A DNA stretch of 8,731 bases from an uncultured Eggerthellaceae bacterium (GCA_910577495.1 CAJTML010000090.1:1-8731); one strand, 5' to 3'. Shown: positions 1-6,717, counted from the first letter of the stretch. Program-made: numbers and translations. The notes: a model not told the origin generated them from the letters alone.

Positions 1-91
1 GATCACCCGATCCCATTCCGAACTCGGTAGTTAAGCCCGCCATCGCCTAAAGTACTACAGCGTCAGGCTGTGGGAGGACGGGAAGTCGCGC
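1..91 (+). rRNA. rrf: 5S ribosomal RNA, 3' part (5' end outside window)
   Basis: The first 91 or so bases match the bacterial 5S rRNA pattern from loop B onward: ACCCGATCCCATTCCGAAC followed by TCGGTAGTTAAGC, then the helix IV/V region with GTGGGAGGACGGGAAGTCGCG. Alignment by eye to the E. coli 5S places base 1 near 5S nucleotide 30, so roughly the first quarter is missing. The exact 3' end is uncertain by a few bases because the partner strand of the terminal helix lies outside the window. By position this should be the last gene of an rRNA operon transcribed toward the HEAT-repeat gene. Confidence 0.95.
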
Positions 92-93
92 TC

Positions 94-115
94 ACAAAGG
101 ACGCTTTTGTATTTT
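94..115 (+). terminator. weak candidate terminator after 5S rRNA
   Basis: ACAAAG (94-99) can pair with TTTTGT (105-110, one G-T pair) over the loop GACGC, followed by ATTTT. The stem is short and AT-rich, so it is a marginal intrinsic terminator. It is listed because it lies directly after the 5S 3' end, where the rRNA operon is expected to stop or be processed. Confidence 0.3.
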
Positions 116-241
116 GGGGATGTTAGCGGGTTGGAGCTAATGGTAGTAGTCTGCTTCGATCGAGCATCCAGAATGTCTCCGCTTGAGGTTGCGGTCGGTC
201 GATTGGTCGGCGCGTTCGACCTATAGATAAGCAGAAAGCTC

Positions 242-247
242 TATAAT
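242..247 (+). promoter_or_regulatory. candidate -10 box upstream of the HEAT-repeat gene
   Basis: A perfect TATAAT lies 57 bases before the ATG at 304. No good -35 hexamer is found 16 to 18 bases upstream; the nearest resemblance, TTCGAC at 215-220, is 21 bases away. If used, transcription would begin near 254. Two small palindromes follow: AGGT-TC-ACCT (251-260) and ATACGTAT (268-275), which fall at or just after the predicted start. The -10 match is seen in the sequence; promoter activity is inferred. Confidence 0.4.
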
Positions 248-303
248 AAAGGTTCACCTAAAGTGGGATACGTATACCTAAGCAGAGATTGCAGAGGGAT
301 TAT

Positions 304-906
304 ATGAGTGAACAAACAGAAGAACTAGATCGTCTGGCAACTGAGGCACTTGCCTCGGATGAGAAACTTCAACAACTTATTGATTCGCTAGCAGGTTCAT
401 CACGCAGAGAGCGTCAGACCGCCGCTGCGGCGTTGGCACTGGTGGCTCACCATGATATTGATAAAGTCATTCCGTATCACGCGGAATTGGTGGATGCATT
501 GAACCGTCCTGAGGCACAAACGCGCTGGGAGTGCTTAGACATCTTGACGCAAATTGTTCCGCAGGATTCACGTGTGTGTGATAAAGCGCTTCCGGGCGCC
601 GAGCCTGCGCTCTTTGATGAAAAGAACGGTCCGGTGCGTTTGGCCGCTATGCGCTTCATGTGCAAGCTTGGTGCTACAACAGAGGCTCGCTCAGAGCGTA
701 TCTGGCCCTTTATTGATGAGGGCATTCAGTGCTGCCACGGTGATCTCGAGTACCAAGACATGCTCAGTGCCGTTGTAGAGTTTTCGCAAGGTAAGCTTTC
801 CAAAGACGTGAAGGAGCAGCTGGCAAACCGCGTGCGATTTGATGCGGAGATCGGTCGAGGCTGGTTGAAGCGAAAGTCCCAAGCGGTATTGGATAACGTC
901 AAATAG
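304..906 (+). CDS. HEAT-repeat-like alpha-helical protein, function unknown
   Basis: A 200-residue soluble protein with no signal peptide or membrane segment. It appears to be all alpha-helical, with about four helical pairs typical of HEAT or armadillo-like repeats: roughly residues 22-50, 55-88, 97-125 and 130-165. The helices have the repeating pattern of Ala, Leu and Val faces with Arg/Asp at turns, for example RQTAAAALALVAH and GPVRLAAMRFMCKLG. Such repeats usually form a binding surface for a protein or nucleic acid partner; no catalytic motif is visible. The start is the ATG at 304, which has AGAGGG (293-298) five bases upstream. An in-frame TTG at 289 would add five residues but has no ribosome binding site. 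It lies between an rRNA operon and the aconitase gene, which does not reveal its role. The fold call is moderately sure, the function unknown. Confidence 0.85.
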   Translation: MSEQTEELDRLATEALASDEKLQQLIDSLAGSSRRERQTAAAALALVAHHDIDKVIPYHAELVDALNRPEAQTRWECLDILTQIVPQDSRVCDKALPGAEPALFDEKNGPVRLAAMRFMCKLGATTEARSERIWPFIDEGIQCCHGDLEYQDMLSAVVEFSQGKLSKDVKEQLANRVRFDAEIGRGWLKRKSQAVLDNVK

Positions 907-916
907 GAATGTATAC

Positions 917-935
917 AGCGGGTGTTTCGCCCGCT
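917..935 (+). terminator. hairpin between the HEAT-repeat gene and acnA
   Basis: AGCGGGTG (917-924) pairs with CGCCCGCT (928-935) over a TTT loop: eight pairs, one of them G-T. It begins 10 bases after the stop codon of the HEAT-repeat gene. No run of T follows (TGTCATATG), so it may be a weak terminator or an mRNA-stabilising stem and not an efficient stop. A GTATAC palindrome (911-916) precedes it. Confidence 0.45.
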
Positions 936-961
936 TGTCATATGAAGAGTCTTTTGGTTTT

Positions 962-968
962 AGGAGGA
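962..968 (+). promoter_or_regulatory. ribosome binding site that fixes the acnA start
   Basis: AGGAGGA lies eight bases before the ATG at 977, a near-consensus Shine-Dalgarno sequence. It argues against the longer open frame starting at 935, which would place this purine run inside the coding sequence and add the unlikely stretch FGFRRRR. Confidence 0.85.
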
Positions 969-976
969 GACGAACC

Positions 977-3670
977 ATGGCACAAAGCCGGTATGCGGAT
1001 ATCTTGAAGGTGGGCGACAAGGCTTATACCTACTATCCTGTTGCTGGATGCAAGGGCGCTGAGAAGCTGCCGTACTCGCTCACCGTTTTGCTGGAGAACG
1101 TGCTTCGCAAGGCGGAGAGTGATGATGCTGCGCAGATGCTTGCAGATCGCATTATTGAGGCGGGCACGTCGGGTGTCGTTGGAAGCGAAGTTGAGTTTTC
1201 GCCTGCACGCGTATTGTTTCAGGACTTCACCGGTGTGCCGGTGTTTGTAGACTTCGCAGTTATGCGCGAAGCATGCGCTGATTTGGGTGGAGATCCCAAG
1301 CGCATCAATCCGCAAATCCCGTGCGACCTGGTCATTGATCACTCGGTCATCGCCGATGTGGCGGGTTGTGGGTCAGCTATGTCGAAAAATATGACGCTTG
1401 AGTTTGAGCGCAATCGTGAGCGCTATGACTTTTTGAAGTGGTCGCAGCAGTCATTCGACAACGTGCGTATTGTGCCGCCTGGAGTGGGTATCTGCCATCA
1501 GCTCAACATAGAGGCGTTCGCGCCGGTGGTAATGACCGCCAAGCCCGGTGAGGCAGGCGCGGGTGTGAACGATCCGGCACGTGCTGAAGCGTCCACAGTG
1601 GCTTACTTTGACACACTGGTGGGTACCGACAGCCACACGCCGACCGCCAATGGTATTGGCGTGCTGGGCTGGGGCGTTGGTGGCATTGAGGCTGAAGCAG
1701 CTGCGCTGGGACAGCCAATTACCACGCTCGTGCCGCGCGTGGTGGGCGTTCGCCTGACTGGTGAGCTCTCAGAAGGCGTGAGCGCCATGGATGTCTCGCT
1801 GGCGTTTGCGCAGATGCTTCGCGCAACTGGTGTGGTTGGCTGCTTTGTTGAGTGTTTTGGACCGGGTCTTGCGTCGCTGAGCGCTACGCAGCGTGCGTGC
1901 ATTTCAAATATGACGCCTGAGTATGGCTGCACGTGCACGTTGTTCCCGGTGGATGAGGCAACTATTGATTACTTGACGTTGACGGGTCGCAGCCAAGAGC
2001 AAGTTGAGCTGGTGCGCGCGTATGCGCAGGCGCAGGGCTTTTGGTATGAGCAGGGGCAAGAAGAGCGCGTTTATTCGGAGGTTATCGAACTTGACTTGGG
2101 AAGTGTGCAGCGCTCGCTTGCCGGTCCGTCTCGTCCGCATGATCGCATTGAGTTTGAGTTTATGGCGAAGCGTTTCGCTGAGATTTGCGATGAGCGCGGG
2201 GTGGATCGTGAGGGTCGCGTGACGGTGGATGTGGATGGCACTCCTACCGAGCTGCGCGATGGTGCACTGGCAATTGCCGCGGTAACTAGCTGCACGACGG
2301 CAACTGACCCGGCCATGATGCTGGCGGCGGGTCTGGTGGCGAAGAAGGCAGCGGAGGCTGGTCTTCGCCCGAAACCGTGGGTTAAGACTATTTTGGCGCC
2401 AGGCTCAAAGGCAACCGAGTTGCTGCTTGAGCGTGCAGGCCTTTTGGATGGCTTGCGCGAGCTGGGCTTTTACACGTGTGGTTTTGGCTGCATGAGCTGT
2501 ATTGGTAACTCTGGCCCCATTCGCCCTGAGCTTCATGAGATTGCTGATCAGATTGAGCTAGCAAGCGTGCTTTCGGGTAATCGCAACTTTGAGGGTCGTA
2601 TCTCACCGGATGTGTCGCAAAACTATTTGGGCGCGCCGGCAACGGTGATTCTGTATGCGCTGGCGGGCTTTATGGATGTGGATGTTGCTCATGAGGCGCT
2701 TGGTGAGCGCGCTGATGGTACGTCGGTGTATGCGGCGGATATTTGGCCGACCAATGCTGAGATCAATGAGCTGGTGGACAAGTTTGTGACGCGCGAACTC
2801 TATGAAGAGGGCATGCGCGATATGTATGCGGGTGATGTGGCCTGGCAAGAGCTTGGCAGTGATCCGAGTGATACGTTTGCGTGGGATGAGCGCTCAACGT
2901 ATGTGCGTCGCGCGCCGTACTTTGACGGCATGGAGAAAGAACCTACCGCTGCTGCCCCCATTGAGGGTGCGTGCATTTTGGCGAAGTTGGGCGACTTCAT
3001 CACGACCGACCACATCTCACCTGCAGGCTCAATTGCGCTTGATTCGCCGGCTGCGGCTTATCTGGAAGATCACGGCGTTTCAGTTAAGGACTTTAACACG
3101 TATGGCTCGCGTCGTGGCAATCACGAGGTGATGATGCGTGGCACCTTCGCCAACGTGAAGTTGCAAAACGAGCTGGCTGAGGGCAGGCGTGGCGGCTGGA
3201 CGCGCAATGCGCTGACCCAAGAGATTGAACCGCTCTTTAACGCGGCGGTTGCTTATGAAGATGCCCAGGTGGGCGCTGTGGTTGTGGCGGGCAAGATGTA
3301 TGGCTCGGGGTCTTCCCGTGACTGGGCGGCCAAGGGACCTGCGCTTTTGGGCGTGCGCGCGGTAATTGCGGAGAGCTACGAGCGCATCCATCGTTCTAAC
3401 CTCATTGGCATGGGTGTGTTGCCGCTGCAGTTTATGGACGGCGAAAACGCGCAGACGCTGGGGCTGGATGGCACGGAGCGCATTGATGTGGCGCCGGTTG
3501 ATTTTAGCGCGGGGCTGCCCAATCCAGCTATCACTTCGGTGACAGCAACGGACACGCAGGGCAATCAGCGCACGTTTGATGTTATGGTGCGAGTAGATAC
3601 GCCTACGGAGGGGTACTACATGCAGCACGGCGGCATCTTGCAGTATGTGCTCAGGCAGCTGGCAAGCTAG
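977..3670 (+). CDS. acnA: aconitate hydratase A (AcnA/IRP1-type aconitase)
   Basis: An 897-residue cytosolic [4Fe-4S] enzyme that interconverts citrate and isocitrate through cis-aconitate. The length fits the AcnA/IRP1 family. Cluster ligands are Cys439 (in VTSCTTATDP), Cys505 and Cys508 (in GFGCMSCIGNSGP). Active-site landmarks are Gln82 (QDFTG), Asp121-His122 (VIDHSV), Asp218 and His220 (GTDSHT), and the swivel-domain motifs ITTDHISPAG (675-684), YGSRRGNHEVMMRGTFAN and SGSSRDWAAKGP with Arg781. Everything needed for catalysis is present and intact. The start at 977 is chosen on its strong ribosome binding site. No citrate synthase or isocitrate dehydrogenase gene is adjacent; in an organism with a partial TCA cycle the likely use is the oxidative branch toward 2-oxoglutarate and glutamate, which is inference. 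Some AcnA proteins also bind RNA as apoproteins; the sequence alone cannot show that here. Identification is very secure. Confidence 0.97.
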   Translation: MAQSRYADILKVGDKAYTYYPVAGCKGAEKLPYSLTVLLENVLRKAESDDAAQMLADRIIEAGTSGVVGSEVEFSPARVLFQDFTGVPVFVDFAVMREACADLGGDPKRINPQIPCDLVIDHSVIADVAGCGSAMSKNMTLEFERNRERYDFLKWSQQSFDNVRIVPPGVGICHQLNIEAFAPVVMTAKPGEAGAGVNDPARAEASTVAYFDTLVGTDSHTPTANGIGVLGWGVGGIEAEAAALGQPITTLVPRVVGVRLTGELSEGVSAMDVSLAFAQMLRATGVVGCFVECFGPGLASLSATQRACISNMTPEYGCTCTLFPVDEATIDYLTLTGRSQEQVELVRAYAQAQGFWYEQGQEERVYSEVIELDLGSVQRSLAGPSRPHDRIEFEFMAKRFAEICDERGVDREGRVTVDVDGTPTELRDGALAIAAVTSCTTATDPAMMLAAGLVAKKAAEAGLRPKPWVKTILAPGSKATELLLERAGLLDGLRELGFYTCGFGCMSCIGNSGPIRPELHEIADQIELASVLSGNRNFEGRISPDVSQNYLGAPATVILYALAGFMDVDVAHEALGERADGTSVYAADIWPTNAEINELVDKFVTRELYEEGMRDMYAGDVAWQELGSDPSDTFAWDERSTYVRRAPYFDGMEKEPTAAAPIEGACILAKLGDFITTDHISPAGSIALDSPAAAYLEDHGVSVKDFNTYGSRRGNHEVMMRGTFANVKLQNELAEGRRGGWTRNALTQEIEPLFNAAVAYEDAQVGAVVVAGKMYGSGSSRDWAAKGPALLGVRAVIAESYERIHRSNLIGMGVLPLQFMDGENAQTLGLDGTERIDVAPVDFSAGLPNPAITSVTATDTQGNQRTFDVMVRVDTPTEGYYMQHGGILQYVLRQLAS

Positions 3671-3699
3671 GTGCCCACAGATACAGAGAGCGAAGGAAT

Positions 3700-5715
3700 A
3701 TGAAGCAAAATTCAGGGTTCGAGAACCTTATTGAAGCCCTCAAGCAATCAGGCATAAACATGGATGGTCGGTTTGACGCCGATACTCCGTTTTCGGAGCC
3801 GCAAACGCCCGGGTCAGACACCGGATCGGGTCGCGCGGGCGGCTCGGGTGGTGCGGGTGGCAACAAGCCGCCGCATCCGCACGTGGAGATTCCCTTCGCG
3901 GATAAAATGGCCAACTGGGGCACGCGCGCCATCATTATTGCAGCTATCGTGCTGATCATTGTGGCGCTTGCGGCATACTGGTGGTTCCATCCGCCTATCA
4001 ACATCCACAGCACCGATACCTGGATGTTTGTCTGCATCTTTATCTTGCTGCCGCTTTTTATCTTGTTCTGGAGCAAGTCAAAGAGCTATAAGAATGGGTC
4101 GAAAAAGGTAACGGCTCATGAGGGCAAAGCGAAGGCATTTAAGATTGCGTCGTATGTGCCTGTGGCGGTGGTAGTGCTCGGACTGTTGGGCGCGCTGCTG
4201 TCGCTGCCGCTGTTCCCGGGTAACGCGGAGAAGTACTCAAGTGTGCTCAAGACCGACACGCTTGAATTCGCCCAGGACATCAAAGAGGTGAACTACTCAG
4301 AGATTCCCGTGATTGACCGCAATTCGGCTATTTTGCTGGGTAATCGTGAGATGGGATCCATTCCGGAGTACGTCAGCCAGTTTGAGGTGTCAACGCTCTA
4401 TAGCCAGATTAACTATCAGGGCACACCGGTGCGCGTGAGCCCGCTTGGCTATGCTGACCTGTTTAAGTGGTTTACGAATCGCGAAGGGGGCATTCCGGCC
4501 TATGCGCTGGTTAATATGACCACCCAAGATGCCGAGATCGTGCGTTTGGGTGATAACCCCATTCACTACTCGCAAAGTGAGCCGCTTGTTCGCAATATTG
4601 ATAGGCACGTGCAGCTCAAGTACCCCTTCTACATGTTTGATGAGAAGTCATTTGAGATTGACGAAGACGGTCATCCGTGGTGGATCTGCCCGGTAAAGGA
4701 TTTCACAATTGGCCTGTTCGGTGGACAAACGATTGACCGGGTGGTGCTCTGCGATGCAACCACCGGCGAGTGCCAGGACTTGGCTATTGAGGACTGCCTG
4801 GAGTGGGTTGACCGCGTATTCCCGGCAGAGCTGCTCATTCAGCAGTACAACTGGTGGGGCTCCTATAACAATGGCTGGCTAAACTCATTCTTGGGTCAGG
4901 AAGGCGTGGTACGCACAACGCCTGGTACCGATGGCACGCTTGGATATAACTACATTGCCAAAGATGACGACGTTTGGGTGTACACGGGTGTGACCTCGGC
5001 AACGGCTGACAACTCCATTATCGGCTTTGTGTTGGTCAACCAGCGCACGCAAGAGAGCCACTTCTATAGTGTTTCGGGTGCAACGGAGGATTCGGCCATG
5101 GATTCGGCTGAAGGCCAGGTGCAAAACCTTCGCTATACCGCCACGTTCCCGCTGCTCATTAATGTGTCAAATCAGCCGACGTACTTTATGGCGCTCAAAG
5201 ACGGTGCTGGCTTGGTGAAGAAATTCGCCATGATTGATATCCAGCGCTACCAAAATGTTGCGGTGGGTGACACGGTGGCTGACACGCAGAAGGCGTATGA
5301 GGCACTGCTGGCAACCAATGGGGTGGTTGCTGAGGGCGAAGGTGGCGCCACCGACGTGGTGACAGTTAAAGGCGTGATTCGCTCCATGAATCAGGCAGTT
5401 ATTGAGGGCAACACGCACTTCTATCTGACCATTGAGGGCGAAGATGGCGAAATCTTTGACTTCGCGCTGCCAGGGCTTTTGGACATCGTAGGCTATGCGG
5501 TCGGTGACACCATTAACTTCACGTATGTAGAAACCGAAGGTGCTTCGGCGTCGCCGGTGTATGAGATCTTGGGCGGCACGCTGGCAAGCGGTGAGACGGT
5601 GACGCAGAAAGAAACCGTTTCAGGTGAGCCTGAAGAAGCACCGGTTGAGCAAAATGATCAGCCGCAAACGCCTGAAGAGGTAGCCGCAGGTGATGACACG
5701 AAAACGACGTCATAA
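3700..5715 (+). CDS. membrane-anchored protein with large extracytoplasmic domain, function unknown
   Basis: A 671-residue protein that I do not recognise by function. Residues 1-70 are hydrophilic, with a Gly/Ser-rich linker at 40-54. Three membrane segments follow at about 76-96, 108-124 and 151-172, with a Lys-rich loop (125-149) between the second and third. By the positive-inside rule the N-terminus is cytoplasmic and residues 173-671 face outside. That large domain is rich in aromatics (HPWWICPV 325-332, YNWWGSYNNGW 383-393, DVWVYTGVTSATAD 424-437). Residues about 552-612 alternate beta-like stretches (TVKGVIRSMN, FYLTIEGEDGEIFDF, GDTINFTYV) suggestive of a small OB-like barrel. The C-terminus (630-671) is acidic, Pro/Glu/Thr-rich and probably disordered. 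The start at 3700 has GAAGGA two bases upstream, closer than usual; the next Met (3760) has no better site. It begins 29 bases after acnA, so the two may share a transcript. A cell-envelope role is inference only. Confidence 0.85.
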   Translation: MKQNSGFENLIEALKQSGINMDGRFDADTPFSEPQTPGSDTGSGRAGGSGGAGGNKPPHPHVEIPFADKMANWGTRAIIIAAIVLIIVALAAYWWFHPPINIHSTDTWMFVCIFILLPLFILFWSKSKSYKNGSKKVTAHEGKAKAFKIASYVPVAVVVLGLLGALLSLPLFPGNAEKYSSVLKTDTLEFAQDIKEVNYSEIPVIDRNSAILLGNREMGSIPEYVSQFEVSTLYSQINYQGTPVRVSPLGYADLFKWFTNREGGIPAYALVNMTTQDAEIVRLGDNPIHYSQSEPLVRNIDRHVQLKYPFYMFDEKSFEIDEDGHPWWICPVKDFTIGLFGGQTIDRVVLCDATTGECQDLAIEDCLEWVDRVFPAELLIQQYNWWGSYNNGWLNSFLGQEGVVRTTPGTDGTLGYNYIAKDDDVWVYTGVTSATADNSIIGFVLVNQRTQESHFYSVSGATEDSAMDSAEGQVQNLRYTATFPLLINVSNQPTYFMALKDGAGLVKKFAMIDIQRYQNVAVGDTVADTQKAYEALLATNGVVAEGEGGATDVVTVKGVIRSMNQAVIEGNTHFYLTIEGEDGEIFDFALPGLLDIVGYAVGDTINFTYVETEGASASPVYEILGGTLASGETVTQKETVSGEPEEAPVEQNDQPQTPEEVAAGDDTKTTS

Positions 5716-5719
5716 GAGC

Positions 5720-5819
5720 TGACAGGTCCTTGTGATGACTTAGTGAACCTGTTGGGTACGAAAAGCTTGACAGGTTTGTGAGATTTACTAAAATATATGG
5801 GCTGTCGTTTTGAACCTGT
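5720..5819 (+). repeat. two tandem TGACAGGT...ACCTGT inverted-repeat units
   Basis: TGACAGGT occurs at 5720-5727 and 5768-5775, and GAACCTGT at 5745-5752 and 5812-5819. Within each unit ACAGGT is the exact reverse complement of ACCTGT, with 19 bases between the arms in the first unit and 38 in the second. Bases after each left arm also resemble one another (CCTTGTGA and TTGTGA), as do those after each right arm (TGGGT and GTGGT). The second left arm overlaps the rplJ -35 box. The unit may be a duplicated operator, or the first copy may be a weak terminator for the upstream gene; both ideas are inference. Confidence 0.55.
5767..5794 (+). promoter_or_regulatory. strong sigma-70-type promoter for rplJ-rplL
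   Basis: A perfect -35 TTGACA (5767-5772) and a near-consensus -10 TAAAAT (5789-5794) are separated by 16 bases. Transcription would begin near 5801, giving an untranslated leader of about 260 bases before the rplJ start codon. This is the best promoter match in the window and suits a highly expressed ribosomal protein operon. Confidence 0.8.
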
Positions 5820-5844
5820 GTGGTTGAAAAGGACAGTTCGTGAA

Positions 5845-5940
5845 TACAAAAATGTTCCGCTACTAAAGACAGCAGGTACCGGAGGTGCGAAAAGCGCTGA
5901 AGGTTTAATCGCACAAGCGGCCCGCCGAGGTGGTTAGCAT
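5845..5940 (+). promoter_or_regulatory. L10-leader-like mRNA element of the rplJL operon
   Basis: The 5' leader holds the sequence landmarks I associate with the bacterial ribosomal protein L10 leader: AGACAGCAGGT (5867-5877), TTTAAT (5904-5909) and CCGCCGAGGT (5922-5931). The GCAGG (5872-5876) and CCCGC (5921-5925) segments can form the closing helix, with one A-C mismatch. The element sits between a strong promoter and an intrinsic terminator and just before rplJ, which is the known genomic position of this leader. In Bacillus subtilis the L10(L12)4 complex binds such a leader and represses rplJL by attenuation; the same is expected here. The boundaries are approximate. A covariance-model search with the Rfam L10 leader family would settle the call. 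Confidence 0.75.
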
Positions 5941-5961
5941 GATTCGCTCTGTTGAATACTG

Positions 5962-5997
5962 CGACCTCCGTCTGTGTGCGGGGGTCGTTTTCTTTTC
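5962..5997 (+). terminator. intrinsic terminator (attenuator) upstream of rplJ
   Basis: CGACCTCCG (5962-5970) pairs with CGGGGGTCG (5979-5987), nine pairs with one T-G, over an eight-base loop, and is followed by TTTTCTTTTC (5988-5997). It lies inside the rplJL leader, 63 bases before the rplJ ATG, so it must be read through for expression. Its left-arm bases ACCTCCG (5964-5970) are also the exact complement of CGGAGGT (5880-5886) in the leader element, giving a possible antiterminator. Confidence 0.85.
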
Positions 5998-6060
5998 AAG
6001 TGAAGCGACCCACCCTCAAAAAGGGCGGAACGCGATTTGCTTGAAAAGGAGGTGTACAGG

Positions 6061-6579
6061 ATGCCAAACGCACAGAACATTGATCAACTTTCGCGCATTA
6101 AGTCTGACTTGGAAGATTGCCCCGCAGTTTGGGTAGTTGACTATCGCGGTCTGACCGTTAAGGAAAGCCAGGCACTGCGCAACGCAATTCGTGAAGCAGG
6201 CGCAAGCATGAAGGTGTACAAGAACACCATTATGCACATCGCTCTGACCGAAGCTGAACTGCCGACCCTTGATGATATTTTGGAGGGCCCGAGCGCGTTT
6301 ATCTTCTCTGGTTCAGACGTTGCTGCTTCAGCAAAAGCTGTTAAGAATTTCGCCAAAGGTAATGACAACCTTGTTATCAAGGGCGGCTTGATGGAAGGCG
6401 CAGCTGTTTCAGCTGCTGAGGTAGAGGCTATTGCTTCTCTTCCTTCTCGCGAAGAGCTCATGGCTCAAATTGCCGGCGCAATTTCTGGTGTTGCTCGTGG
6501 TCTCGCGACGACGATCGACGGCGTGCCGCGCCAGCTGGCACAGGTTATGCAGGCTCTCTCAGATCAGAAGGCTGCATAA
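6061..6579 (+). CDS. rplJ: 50S ribosomal protein L10
   Basis: A 172-residue protein, the usual bacterial L10 size. L10 binds 23S rRNA at the GTPase-associated centre and carries L7/L12 dimers on its C-terminal helix, forming the stalk that recruits translation factors. Family motifs are VWVVDYRGLTVKE (residues 22-34), GPSAFIFSGSD near the middle and LPSREELMAQIAGAISG at the start of the C-terminal region; the last 40 or so residues are the L7/L12-binding helix. The ATG at 6061 has AAGGAGGT (6046-6053) seven bases upstream. An in-frame TTG at 6037 lies before that site and is rejected as start. The gene is the first of the rplJ-rplL pair and is probably autoregulated through the leader at 5845-5997. 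The usual upstream neighbours rplK and rplA are absent. Confidence 0.97.
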   Translation: MPNAQNIDQLSRIKSDLEDCPAVWVVDYRGLTVKESQALRNAIREAGASMKVYKNTIMHIALTEAELPTLDDILEGPSAFIFSGSDVAASAKAVKNFAKGNDNLVIKGGLMEGAAVSAAEVEAIASLPSREELMAQIAGAISGVARGLATTIDGVPRQLAQVMQALSDQKAA

Positions 6580-6585
6580 GCAAAC

Positions 6586-6697
6586 GTGCGGCGTGAGATG
6601 TCGCACACCTTTAGCAGCGTGATGAACGCTGCGCACTGACAACTTGACGCATGTGCGTCGCATTGAGAAAACATGAAACCGGTCTCACAGAGATCGG
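6586..6697 (+). promoter_or_regulatory. four consecutive hairpins in the rplJ-rplL intercistronic region
   Basis: The 138-base gap between rplJ and rplL can form four short stems in a row. They are GTGCGGC (6586-6592) with GTCGCAC (6600-6606); GCAGCGT (6614-6620) with ACGCTGC (6626-6632), a perfect match; GACGCA (6646-6651) with TGCGTC (6654-6659), also perfect (the outer five pairs would close a four-base loop); and CCGGTCT (6679-6685) with AGATCGG (6691-6697). Stems one and four each contain one G-T pair. None is followed by a T run, so they are unlikely to be terminators. They could stabilise or process the mRNA or influence rplL translation, which must exceed that of rplJ because several L7/L12 copies bind each L10. 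That role is inferred. Confidence 0.55.
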
Positions 6698-6717
6698 ACC
6701 TATGAAAGGAAAGAACA

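Noticed and set aside
197..221. GGTCGA...TCGACC inverted repeat in the 5S-HEAT spacer
   Set aside because: Six pairs with a 13-base loop is within chance for a spacer of this size, and no T run or conserved motif accompanies it.
935..976. Upstream ATG extension of aconitase
   Set aside because: The near-consensus Shine-Dalgarno at 962-968 sits between this ATG and the one at 977, and family members begin near the latter.
3080..3628. 182-residue open frame on the - strand inside acnA
   Set aside because: It lies opposite the highly conserved swivel domain of aconitase, and its Arg/His-rich composition is typical of a shadow frame.
6010..6028. Small hairpin CCACCCT/AGGGCGG between the attenuator and rplJ
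   Set aside because: The stem is interrupted by an A-C mismatch and has no following T run; not strong enough to list as a separate regulatory feature.
6037..6060. TTG extension of L10
   Set aside because: It precedes the strong ribosome binding site at 6046-6053, and L10 proteins normally begin at the position of the ATG at 6061.
6644..6674. Possible promoter inside the rplJ-rplL gap (TTGACG at 6644-6649)
   Set aside because: No acceptable -10 hexamer is found 16 to 18 bases downstream, and the TTGACG overlaps one of the hairpins.
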